Shown: positions 1-5,981 of the stretch, one piece after another
Layout: each line of letters opens with the position of its first letter
Numbering within the stretch: position 1 is the stretch's first letter
Assembly: GCA_934621505.1 (NCBI GenBank)
Contig: CAKTUU010000049.1
Coordinates: forward strand, 1 to 11,756
DNA from: an uncultured Clostridia bacterium
GTDB lineage: Bacteria; Bacillota; Clostridia; Christensenellales; Aristaeellaceae
Length of the DNA: 11,756 nucleotides
Reading direction: 5' to 3'
The notes under the pieces: model-generated
Seen by the model: only the letters and a program-made list of their open reading frames with translations
Told to the model about the DNA's origin: nothing
Database searches by the model: none
Program-made: the position numbers and the translations under genes

Positions 1-77
1 CTCCCGTTGTGAAGATGCCTCCCATCACCGTAACCAAGGAGAACGTGGATTCCATCACCGCCGATATGCGCTGGTAA
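1..77 (+). CDS. 3' end of probable periplasmic-type sugar-binding protein (partial)
   Basis: Only the last 24 codons are in the window, reading in the frame that ends with TAA at 75-77; the peptide ends ...VTKENVDSITADMRW. A tail with a short beta strand followed by 'VTKENVD' is typical of the C-terminus of RbsB/XylF-type substrate-binding lipoproteins. The position directly upstream of an RbsC-type permease, an RbsA-type ATPase and a second permease supports this. It would be the extracytoplasmic receptor that delivers the sugar to the importer encoded downstream. The call rests on a short tail plus context, so the ligand cannot be inferred from it. Confidence 0.6.
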   Translation, partial: PVVKMPPITVTKENVDSITADMRW

Positions 78-90
78 AACACGACAACTT

Positions 91-127
91 ACAGGGGGTT
101 GGGGGTTTTCCGCCCAACCCCCTGTTT
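91..127 (+). terminator. Terminator-like hairpin between binding-protein gene and permease gene
   Basis: A perfect 13-bp inverted repeat (ACAGGGGGTTGGG at 91-103 against CCCAACCCCCTGT at 113-125) encloses a 9-nt loop. It starts 13 nt after the binding-protein stop codon. Only three T residues follow the stem, so it is probably a leaky terminator or a 3' end stabiliser for the binding-protein message, not a complete stop. Such hairpins are common in ABC importer operons, where the receptor is made in excess over the membrane components. Confidence 0.6.
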
Positions 128-171
128 CAATCAATGGATAGTCCTGCCGGTGCTTCTGCATCCCAGGCGGG

Positions 172-178
172 AAGGAGG
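172..178 (+). promoter_or_regulatory. Ribosome binding site that decides the permease 1 start
   Basis: AAGGAGG at 172-178 stands 6 nt before an in-frame GTG at 185. The upstream in-frame ATG at 134 has no Shine-Dalgarno sequence: the bases before it are the right arm and flank of the hairpin at 91-125. This favours GTG 185 as the true start. Confidence 0.7.
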
Positions 179-184
179 ACGGTT

Positions 185-1201
185 GTGAGACAGGAGACCC
201 TGCGCAGAATCATCTCGTTTTCATTGCTGGTGGTGCTGCTGCTGATTTTTGGATTCACTGCGGATAAGTTTTTTACGGCCAGCAATATTTATAACATGCT
301 TCGCGAATGCGCCCTGGTGGGCATACTGGCCATTGGCGTTACCTTTATCATCATCACCGGCGGCAACGACCTGAGCTGCGGCGCGCTCATGGGCCTGAAC
401 TGCATGGTGGTGGCCAACCTGCTGTATTATACCGACCTGAACATCGGCTGGTGCCTGCTGGCCGCTTTGCTCATGGCTCTGGCGGGCGGCCTGCTTAACG
501 GCTTTGCCGTGGCGGTGCTGCGCATTCCCGATTTTATCGCTACCCTGTCAACGAAATTTGTCTTTGTGGGCCTGATGTACGTATTGTCCATTCACGACGC
601 TCACGGCGGACTGACCACCGTTTCCATCAAAAACGACGTCATCAGGTGGCTGGGCGGCAAGGTGTCCGCCGGTCCCCTGAAGGGCATGTACATCGCTACC
701 CTGGCGTTCCTGGCCCTGGTCATTATCACCCAGTTCATTCTGAAGCGTACCAGGCTGGGTACCAACCTGTACGCCATTGGCGCCAACCGCAGCAGCGCCG
801 AAATTTCCGGCATCAGCTTTGTCAAAACCAAAATGGCGGCCTTCCTGGTTTCCGCCGTCTGTTCCTTTGTAGCCGCCCTGTTTTTCCTGGGCAAAAACCG
901 CACGGCGGAGCCTGGCGGCGGCGTTGGCTATGAGTTTAAGGCCATATCGGCCACAGTCATCGGCGGCTGCGCCTTCTCCGGCGGCCGCGGCGATATTGTC
1001 GGCACCCTCATCGGCGTGCTGTTCCTGAACGTGTTGGAAAACGGCATCCGCAAGTTTGGCTTCCCCACCGAAACCCAGCAGCTGCTGACCGGCGTGGTGA
1101 TTGTGGCCATGCTGATCTTCGACGCCTTCTACAACGAGTTCATGACCGAGCGCACCCGCAGGCACAGTGCGAAAATCCGTGAAATGGCGGTGGTAAAATG
1201 A
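185..1201 (+). CDS. Sugar ABC transporter permease 1 (RbsC-like, BPD_transp_2 family)
   Basis: This is a membrane subunit of a ribose/xylose-class sugar importer. From GTG 185 it is 338 aa, a usual length for the family; an open start at ATG 134 would add 17 low-complexity residues without a ribosome binding site. A hydrophobic first helix spans about residues 10-25, and several more follow, giving roughly 8-10 membrane segments. Family hallmarks are the ITGGNDLSCG segment near residue 57 (compare 'GIDLSVG' in RbsC), the cytoplasmic loop GTNLYAIGANRSSAEISGI that contacts the ATPase, and the C-terminal VIGGCAFSGGRGDIVGT motif. The stop overlaps the start of the ATPase gene by 4 nt (ATGA at 1198-1201), implying translational coupling. 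It likely pairs with the second permease at 2711-3751. Specificity within the sugar class cannot be read from the sequence. Confidence 0.92.
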   Translation: MRQETLRRIISFSLLVVLLLIFGFTADKFFTASNIYNMLRECALVGILAIGVTFIIITGGNDLSCGALMGLNCMVVANLLYYTDLNIGWCLLAALLMALAGGLLNGFAVAVLRIPDFIATLSTKFVFVGLMYVLSIHDAHGGLTTVSIKNDVIRWLGGKVSAGPLKGMYIATLAFLALVIITQFILKRTRLGTNLYAIGANRSSAEISGISFVKTKMAAFLVSAVCSFVAALFFLGKNRTAEPGGGVGYEFKAISATVIGGCAFSGGRGDIVGTLIGVLFLNVLENGIRKFGFPTETQQLLTGVVIVAMLIFDAFYNEFMTERTRRHSAKIREMAVVK

Positions 1202-2706
1202 GCCAGAACATCGTGGAAATGAAAGGCATCGTCAAGACCTTTTCCCACGTCCAGGCCCTCAAGGGCGTGGATTTCAGCGTGCGCAGGGGCGAGGTTCACG
1301 CCCTGCTGGGCGAAAATGGCGCCGGTAAATCCACCCTGATTAAGGTGCTGACTGGCGTGTACCCCAAGGACGGGGGCGAAATCATCTTTGACGGCCAGCC
1401 GGTGGAAATCAACAGCCGCGAGGACGCCACCAAACTGGGCGTCGCGGTCATCTTTCAGGAGTTTTCCCTGATTCCCACTCTGACGGTAACCCAGAACATT
1501 CTGCTGAACAAGGAAAAAACCCGCTTTGGCGTTTTGCAGAAAAAGGCCATGCGCCAGGAAATTTCCGAGCTGATTCAGCGGTTCGACTTTCCCCTGAAGC
1601 CGGACGACGTGATTGAGACCCTGTCCGTGGCCCAGAAGCAGATGGTGGAAATCCTCAAGGCCCTGTCCAGCGACGCCCGGCTGATTATCATGGACGAGCC
1701 CACCGCCTCCCTCAGCGCCAAGGAAAGCGAAATGCTGTACAAAATCATCGAGCAGCTGCGGGAGCGGGGCGTGTCCATCATCTACATCTCCCACCGTCTG
1801 GAGGAGGTTTTCGCCCTGTCCGACCGCATCACCATCCTGCGGGACGGCCGGCTGGAGGGCGTGGTGGAGCACGAGGACATTGAGCCCGGCAAGGTGGTCC
1901 ACATGATGATCGGCAAGGAGCTCAGCGACGCCACCGCGTCCCGTCCCCTGTGCGTCAGCGACCGGGAAACCGTGCTGGAGGTGCGGGACCTGTGCAGCGT
2001 GGGCCGGTTCCAGCATGTCAGCTTCCAGGTAAAGGCTGGCGAGGTGCTGGTGCTGACGGGTCTGGTGGGCGCGGGTCGCACCGAGGTGCTGCGGGCCATC
2101 TTTGGCGCCGACGGCTACGACAGCGGCGAGATCCTGTTCCAGGGCAAAAAGTTGCCCGGCAGCACCAGCAAAACCATTCACGCGGGCTTCGGCCTGATTC
2201 CCGAGGACCGGCGCACCCAGGGCTTCATTCCCCTCTTGAGCGTGGAAAAGAACGTGGCCTGCACCAACTACGACAAGCTGAGCAGGCATGGCTTCGCCAT
2301 TCGCACCCGGGAAAAGGAGCTGGGCGAAAAGGCCGTGGAGCTGGTGGACATGCGTCCCCGCAACTCTCAGGTAGTGGTGGGCAACTTGTCCGGCGGCAAC
2401 CAGCAGAAGGCTGTGCTGGCCAAGTGGTTGACCCGGGACCTGAAGGTGATCCTGATTGACGAGCCAACCGTGGGCATTGACATTGGCGCCAAGGATGAAA
2501 TTTACAATTTCATCGAGGAGCTGGCCTCCCAGGGCGTGGCGGTGCTGCTGGTTTCCTCCGACGTGGCGGAAGTGCTGCGTGTGGCCCACCGCATCATTGT
2601 CATGAAGGAAGGCCGCGTCATTCACGAGTTTAACCAGGGCGTGGTCACCCAGGAAGATATTCTGCTGACCGCTTCCGGCATTGTGCCCGGACAAAAGGAG
2701 GCCTAA
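1198..2706 (+). CDS. Sugar ABC transporter ATP-binding protein with two ABC domains (RbsA-like)
   Basis: This 502-aa ATPase powers the importer and has two nucleotide-binding domains in tandem. Domain 1 has Walker A GENGAGKST (38-46), a Q-loop glutamine near 87, a relaxed signature LSVAQKQ (142-148), Walker B LIIMDEPT (162-169) and the switch histidine in ISHR (about 199). Domain 2 has a degenerate Walker A, GLVGAGRTE (288-296, Arg in place of the catalytic Lys), an intact signature NLSGGNQQK (396-404) and Walker B VILIDEPT (417-424). The switch position in domain 2 reads VSSD, with no His. This asymmetric pattern is normal for the RbsA/MglA/XylG family and implies one productive ATP site made from both halves. 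The gene starts inside the permease 1 stop codon and is followed within 4 nt by permease 2. Confidence 0.95.
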   Translation: MSQNIVEMKGIVKTFSHVQALKGVDFSVRRGEVHALLGENGAGKSTLIKVLTGVYPKDGGEIIFDGQPVEINSREDATKLGVAVIFQEFSLIPTLTVTQNILLNKEKTRFGVLQKKAMRQEISELIQRFDFPLKPDDVIETLSVAQKQMVEILKALSSDARLIIMDEPTASLSAKESEMLYKIIEQLRERGVSIIYISHRLEEVFALSDRITILRDGRLEGVVEHEDIEPGKVVHMMIGKELSDATASRPLCVSDRETVLEVRDLCSVGRFQHVSFQVKAGEVLVLTGLVGAGRTEVLRAIFGADGYDSGEILFQGKKLPGSTSKTIHAGFGLIPEDRRTQGFIPLLSVEKNVACTNYDKLSRHGFAIRTREKELGEKAVELVDMRPRNSQVVVGNLSGGNQQKAVLAKWLTRDLKVILIDEPTVGIDIGAKDEIYNFIEELASQGVAVLLVSSDVAEVLRVAHRIIVMKEGRVIHEFNQGVVTQEDILLTASGIVPGQKEA

Positions 2707-2710
2707 CCCG

Positions 2711-3751
2711 ATGAGCAAGGAAAAATTTCAGAACTTTGTGAAAAAGGCCACCCGGGAAAAGCGGGTGCTGATCCTGATTGCCCTGTGTATTCTGTTCAGC
2801 ATTCTTTTGCCCGGCAAATTCCTGACGGCGGGCAACTTCCGCAACATTCTGTACGCCATTTCCCTGCAGGGCATCATGATCTGCGGCGCCACCTTCCCGG
2901 TGCTGCTGGCGGGCATTGACCGCACCGTGTCCGGCACGGCGGCCCTGGCGGGCGCGGCCTGCTGCACCACCATTGTGCACTATGGCTTTACCACCCAGGG
3001 CATTGTGCTGGGCGTGCTGCTGGGTCTGGGCGCGGGCGTTTTGTCCGGTTTGTTCCACGGTCTGGTGCTGAGCCGGTTCAACATTCCCGCCTTCCTGCTG
3101 ACCCTGGCCACCTCGGAAATCCTGTACGGCCTGGTGCAGACGGTCACGGGCAACCAGCTGATTAACGTTATGAAGGCCGACGCCTTCAACTGGGTGGGCA
3201 GCGCCCGCATCCTGGACATTCCGGTGCCGGTGTACATTCTGCTGCTCTGCTTCCTGTTTACCTACATTGTGCTGAACCACACGGTTTACGGCCGCGACCT
3301 GTACTGCGTGGGCGGCAACCGGGAGGCCTCCAATCTCAGCGGCATCAATGTGAAGAAGGTCATTATCATTGCCTATGTGATCTCCGGTATCATGGGCGCG
3401 CTGTCCGGTCTGGTGCTGTCCAGCATGAACCAGCAGGCTTCCGCCACCCAGGCCAAGGGCTACGAAAACGACGTGCTGGCGGCCATTGTGGTGGGCGGCG
3501 TGTCCCTGCGCGGCGGCGCTGGCACCATTCAGGGCGCCATGATGGGCGCGCTGCTCATTGGCATTCTGACCAACGGTTTGCAGCTGTTGGGCATTGACCC
3601 CGTCTACCACGACCTGATCAAGGGCATTATCATTATCGTGGCTGTGGCCATTGACATGTACTCCGATTACAAGCACAGTGGTCTCAAGCGCGGTGGAACG
3701 TTTGCCAAGGTCTTCCGGAAACGGAAAAAGCCGCAGGAAGCGCAAATGTAA
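2711..3751 (+). CDS. Sugar ABC transporter permease 2 (RbsC-like, BPD_transp_2 family)
   Basis: This is the second membrane subunit of the importer, 346 aa. ATG 2711 is preferred because AAAGGAGG (2694-2701, overlapping the end of the ATPase gene) lies 9 nt upstream; an in-frame GTG at 2681 lies within the ATPase gene and lacks a good site. After a basic N-terminus come about 8-10 hydrophobic segments. LLAGIDRTVSG near residue 68 is the family's 'GIDLSVG' element. GRDLYCVGGNREASNLSGI is the ATPase-contact loop, and VVGGVSLRGGAGTIQG is the C-terminal family motif. It is clearly diverged from permease 1, so the pore is probably a heterodimer, as in Lsr or rhamnose importers, whereas RbsC works as a homodimer. 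The gene ends just before a strong terminator. Confidence 0.92.
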   Translation: MSKEKFQNFVKKATREKRVLILIALCILFSILLPGKFLTAGNFRNILYAISLQGIMICGATFPVLLAGIDRTVSGTAALAGAACCTTIVHYGFTTQGIVLGVLLGLGAGVLSGLFHGLVLSRFNIPAFLLTLATSEILYGLVQTVTGNQLINVMKADAFNWVGSARILDIPVPVYILLLCFLFTYIVLNHTVYGRDLYCVGGNREASNLSGINVKKVIIIAYVISGIMGALSGLVLSSMNQQASATQAKGYENDVLAAIVVGGVSLRGGAGTIQGAMMGALLIGILTNGLQLLGIDPVYHDLIKGIIIIVAVAIDMYSDYKHSGLKRGGTFAKVFRKRKKPQEAQM

Positions 3752-3753
3752 AT

Positions 3754-3797
3754 AAGCAAACCCTTCCGATGAATACCCCATCGGAAGGGTTTGCTTT
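3754..3797 (+). terminator. Intrinsic terminator of the ABC importer operon
   Basis: An 18-bp perfect inverted repeat (3754-3771 against 3779-3796) with a 7-nt loop begins 3 nt after the permease 2 stop. The base of the stem is A-rich on the left (AAGCAAA) and T-rich on the right (TTTGCTT), so the T tract is part of the stem. Stem strength and position make it the probable end of the + strand operon. Confidence 0.85.
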
Positions 3798-3802
3798 ACG
3801 TT

Positions 3803-3994
3803 TCCCCTATCATCAGCAGCTCTGGCATATCCTCAAAAATGATCGCATACAAAAAGCACATTTGTGCAAACAAAACGGGAAAATGTGCATATGCGAAGGA
3901 AAAGCAGATCGGCGTGGAGCATCACAACAGCTGGGTATTGCCCTACAACAACGTCCATGGCGTGATGGACTGGCTGTGGGAACAGAGCAAATAA
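3803..3994 (+). pseudogene. C-terminal remnant of an alpha/beta hydrolase (esterase-like)
   Basis: The frame ending with TAA at 3992-3994 encodes GVEHHNSWVLPYNNVHGVMDWLWEQSK as its last part. A conserved His followed by N-S-W, then a Tyr and a closing [DE]-WL-x-x-Q segment, matches the C-terminus of PHB-depolymerase/prolyl-oligopeptidase-type hydrolases, where this His completes the catalytic triad. The 30 residues before it (SSKMIAYKKHICANKTGKC...) fit the preceding helix and strand in degraded form. No nucleophile elbow or upstream domain exists: the preceding sequence is the importer terminator. There is no ribosome binding site. It is best read as the stub left after deletion of most of a gene. 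Recognition is by motif only, and a chance open frame is the alternative. Confidence 0.45.
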
Positions 3995-4005
3995 TTCCGG
4001 ATATG

Positions 4006-4037
4006 ACAAGAGCCGCTCCTGACGGGGCGGCTCTTGT
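4006..4037. terminator. Hairpin between convergent units, likely terminator of the DeoR gene
   Basis: A 14-bp stem with one G·T pair (4006-4019 against 4024-4037) closes a TGAC tetraloop. It lies 6 nt beyond the stop of the - strand DeoR gene and 11 nt after the hydrolase stub. Neither side has a run of T residues, so termination efficiency is uncertain, but the position between converging genes suggests a bidirectional transcript end. Confidence 0.55.
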
Positions 4038-4043
4038 GCATTA

Positions 4044-4826
4044 TCAGCCATTTTCCAAAATAGAATTTTTTTTGCCCGGATACAGCACTTCGTGAGCGTC
4101 CAAAAAATCACGCCATTCCTGATTCAGGGGGCAATCCGTTACCAGTGCGCTGATGCTGTCAAAACCGCACAAACGAATGTAGGAGCTGTGTCCCAGCTTG
4201 GACTGGTCCGCAATACAGCAGGAAAACTTGCTGCGGGACAGCACCTTGCGACGCAGGCTGCAAGTGTCCTCGTGAGCATCCGTCAATCCGCTGGCCAAAT
4301 CCAGCGACCGGCAGGAAAAAAACGCCTTGTCCACAAAATAATCGTTCATGGACTGAACCGTCTGCGCCCCATAAAACGCGGACATGCTGGCGGTATAATC
4401 CCCTCCCAGCATAATCAGATGAATGTTTTTGTGCTGTGTCAGCAGGCTGGCGGTAGGCAGGGAGTTGGTGATAATCGTCAGCGGATAAGCCGCCAGCGCC
4501 TGGGCCAGATAAAACGCGGTGGTTGAGGAATCCAAAAACAGGGTTTCCCCATCGCTGACCAGCTTGGAAGCCATGCGGGCGATGACTTCCTTTCCTTCCT
4601 GATTCTTTTTGGCGCGCGCGTCTGTGGTAACCGTATTGGCCGCTTTTTCGGAAATGAACGCGCCCCCATGGGTACGCAGCAGCTGACCGCTGCTTTCCAT
4701 CACTTTCAGGTCGCGGCGGATGGTTTCCTCCGTTACGCCAAGGCGCTTTGCCAGTTCGGCAACGCTGGCGGTTTTATATAGCTGCAAAAATTCGTTGATA
4801 TTATTGCGTCGTTCAATGGCAAGCAA
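4044..4826 (-). CDS. DeoR-family transcriptional regulator
   Basis: A 260-aa DeoR/GlpR-type sugar-phosphate-responsive repressor. The open frame extends back to an ATG at 4958, but TTG 4826 is chosen: GGAGG (complement of 4835-4839) sits 8 nt upstream, and the protein then begins MLAIERRNNI, the standard family N-terminus and length. The extra 44 upstream residues are AT-rich and unlike the family. The winged HTH covers about residues 5-55 (SVAELAKRLGVTEETIRRDL, then the wing LLRTHGGAF). The DeoRC effector domain follows, with GETLFLDSSTTAFYLA (about 93-108), the ITNS element at 119-122 and LIMLGGDY (137-144). It is separated from the epimerase gene by about 450 nt and has its own candidate promoter. 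It probably controls one or both transport/catabolic units; effector unknown. Confidence 0.9.
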   Translation of the reverse strand: MLAIERRNNINEFLQLYKTASVAELAKRLGVTEETIRRDLKVMESSGQLLRTHGGAFISEKAANTVTTDARAKKNQEGKEVIARMASKLVSDGETLFLDSSTTAFYLAQALAAYPLTIITNSLPTASLLTQHKNIHLIMLGGDYTASMSAFYGAQTVQSMNDYFVDKAFFSCRSLDLASGLTDAHEDTCSLRRKVLSRSKFSCCIADQSKLGHSSYIRLCGFDSISALVTDCPLNQEWRDFLDAHEVLYPGKKNSILENG

Positions 4827-4864
4827 GTTGGGCACCTCCACTATGTTCCTGTGCTTCCAGACAT

Positions 4865-4873
4865 ATTCTATCA
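4865..4873 (-). promoter_or_regulatory. Candidate extended -10 promoter of the DeoR gene
   Basis: On the - strand the sequence reads TGATAGAAT, an extended -10 (TGn followed by TAGAAT, 5 of 6 to consensus). It lies 38 nt before the TTG start, giving a leader of roughly 30 nt. No good -35 is seen at 17 nt; TTGACC occurs about 30 nt upstream, too far to serve. Moderate-to-low support. Confidence 0.4.
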
Positions 4874-4894
4874 CCTTTTCTTTCAAAAGTCCAC

Positions 4895-5049
4895 AAAAAC
4901 GGTCAATTTCAAAAATAAATTTATACTCATTCTTTTCTTTCTTTTGTATCTTTCTCATTACTTTTTCTGAAAAATGGCCATTTTTCTTGTTTCTTATGGA
5001 TATACGCTATTTTTGATGTTATATAGGATGTCTGGTTTTGACCGTTTTT
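4895..5049. repeat. Inverted TTGACCGTTTTT pair flanking a central palindrome (possible operators)
   Basis: TTGACCGTTTTT occurs on the - strand at 4895-4906 and on the + strand at 5038-5049, an exact 12-bp inverted pair about 143 bp apart centre to centre. Midway between them is the perfect 18-bp palindrome GAAAAATGGCCATTTTTC at 4969-4986. The area is otherwise AT-rich and non-coding and sits upstream of the DeoR gene. The arrangement resembles a multi-site operator region for a looping repressor, but only the sequence symmetry is observed; binding is inference. Confidence 0.45.
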
Positions 5050-5071
5050 CTTCACAAAAGCACAAAAACCA

Positions 5072-5263
5072 GGCCAACCGGCCGGGTCAGACTGTCGAAA
5101 AACCCATGACTGGCCGCCAGCGCCCACGAACAGCGCTTCGCTGGTTCGCGGAAAAAGTGCTGCGGCACAAGGCTTAGGGGCTCTGCCCCTAAAACCCCGG
5201 CAGGAGGCAGTGCCTCCTGCACCTCCACTTTTTTGACGGTCTGGCCCGGCCAACCGGCCGGGC
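5072..5263. repeat. Palindrome-rich intergenic repeat element with inverted ends
   Basis: This non-coding block lies between the epimerase and DeoR genes. Its ends carry a 23-nt imperfect inverted repeat (5080-5102 against 5229-5251, 20 of 23 matching) and a 15-bp direct repeat beginning GGCCAACCGGCC (5072-5086 and 5248-5262). Inside are compact hairpins: TTAGGGGC/GCCCCTAA at 5174-5192, GCAGGAGGCA/TGCCTCCTGC at 5200-5220, GCCCGGCC/GGCCGGGC at 5244-5263, and a weaker one near 5126-5158. It encodes nothing convincing. Modules like 'AGGGGC-AGA-GCCCCT' recur between genes of many gut Clostridia, so it is probably a dispersed REP/MITE-like sequence. It could also fold at the 3' end of the catabolic transcript and attenuate read-through. 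Confidence 0.6.
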
Positions 5264-5276
5264 AAAAGGAATCTCC

Positions 5277-5966
5277 TTACTGCCCGTAATAGGCGTTTGC
5301 GCCATGCTTGCGCAGATAATGCCGGTCCAGCAGTTCCTGCTGCATCCTTCCCGCGTCGGGGTTGTACACCAGCGCATGCCAATCCATAAAGGCCACTTCC
5401 TCCAGCACCACCGCGTTATGCACGGCGTTCATGGGGCTGGTGCCCCAGGCAAAGGGGCCGTGGCTGTGCACCAATACCGCGGGAATGGTCAGCGGATCCG
5501 TTCCCTGAAAGGTTTCTATAATTACGTTGCCGGTTTCCAGTTCATATTCCCCGGCGATCTCCTGGGGGGTCATCATGCGCGTGCAGGGAATATCGCCATA
5601 GAAGTAATCGCCCTGGGTAGTGCCCATAGCGGGAATGCACTTGCCCGCCATGGCAAAGGTGGTCGCCCAGCGGCTATGGGTATGCACAACGCCGCCTAGA
5701 TTGGGAAAAGCACGGTACAGCGCCAGGTGCGTGGGCGTATCGCTGGAGGGCTTGTAATGGCCTTCCACCACCTTGCCGGTTTGCAGATCCACCACCGGCA
5801 AATCATCCGCTTTCATTCCGTCGTATTCCACGCCGCTGGGCTTAATGACCATCAATCCCTTTTCACGATCGATACCGGACACGTTTCCCCAGGTAAAGGT
5901 GACCAGTCCATGGGCGGGCAGGGCCAAATTGGCCTCTAGCACTTCCTGCTTCAGTTTTTCCAGCAT
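5277..5966 (-). CDS. araD: L-ribulose-5-phosphate 4-epimerase (AraD/UlaF/SgbE family)
   Basis: This 229-aa class II aldolase-like enzyme interconverts L-ribulose 5-phosphate and D-xylulose 5-phosphate by retro-aldol chemistry with a metal ion. It matches the Escherichia coli AraD/UlaF layout almost end to end, including the TFTWGNVS start region, KPSG, KPSSDTPTH and the closing RKHGANAYYGQ. Metal and catalytic residues are in place: Asp76, His95 and His97 (HTHS), Asp120, His169 (HSHGPFAWG) and Tyr227. The segments TFTWGNVS, YGDIPCTR and GEYELETG look about equally close to UlaF and AraD, so the name is provisional. With a UlaG lactonase in the same operon the UlaF role is attractive; no AraA or AraB is seen. 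AAGAAGGGG precedes the ATG at a short 4-nt spacing. It is the last gene of the tight operon, 15 nt after the AEC gene. Confidence 0.93.
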   Translation of the reverse strand: MLEKLKQEVLEANLALPAHGLVTFTWGNVSGIDREKGLMVIKPSGVEYDGMKADDLPVVDLQTGKVVEGHYKPSSDTPTHLALYRAFPNLGGVVHTHSRWATTFAMAGKCIPAMGTTQGDYFYGDIPCTRMMTPQEIAGEYELETGNVIIETFQGTDPLTIPAVLVHSHGPFAWGTSPMNAVHNAVVLEEVAFMDWHALVYNPDAGRMQQELLDRHYLRKHGANAYYGQ

Positions 5967-5981
5967 AGTACCCCTTCTTTC

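Noticed and set aside
1129..2718. A 529-codon open frame on the - strand opposite the ATPase gene
   Set aside because: It lies opposite a textbook double ABC ATPase; the His/Gln/Leu-rich translation has no domain and no supporting start signal.
2645..3781. A 378-codon open frame on the - strand opposite permease 2
   Set aside because: It overlaps the permease and the operon terminator and is His/Gln/Asn-rich, as expected for a reverse-frame shadow.
4092..4526. A 144-codon open frame on the + strand within the DeoR gene
   Set aside because: It is antisense to the conserved effector domain of the regulator and has no motif of its own.
5072..5263. CRISPR array or structured RNA gene
   Set aside because: There are no regularly spaced identical repeats and no recognisable tRNA, riboswitch or CRISPR layout. 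The palindromes differ from one another and fit a REP/MITE-like element.
5277..5966. Classical L-arabinose operon
   Set aside because: The epimerase alone would allow it, but there is no arabinose isomerase, and the kinase sits with a UlaG lactonase that arabinose catabolism does not need.
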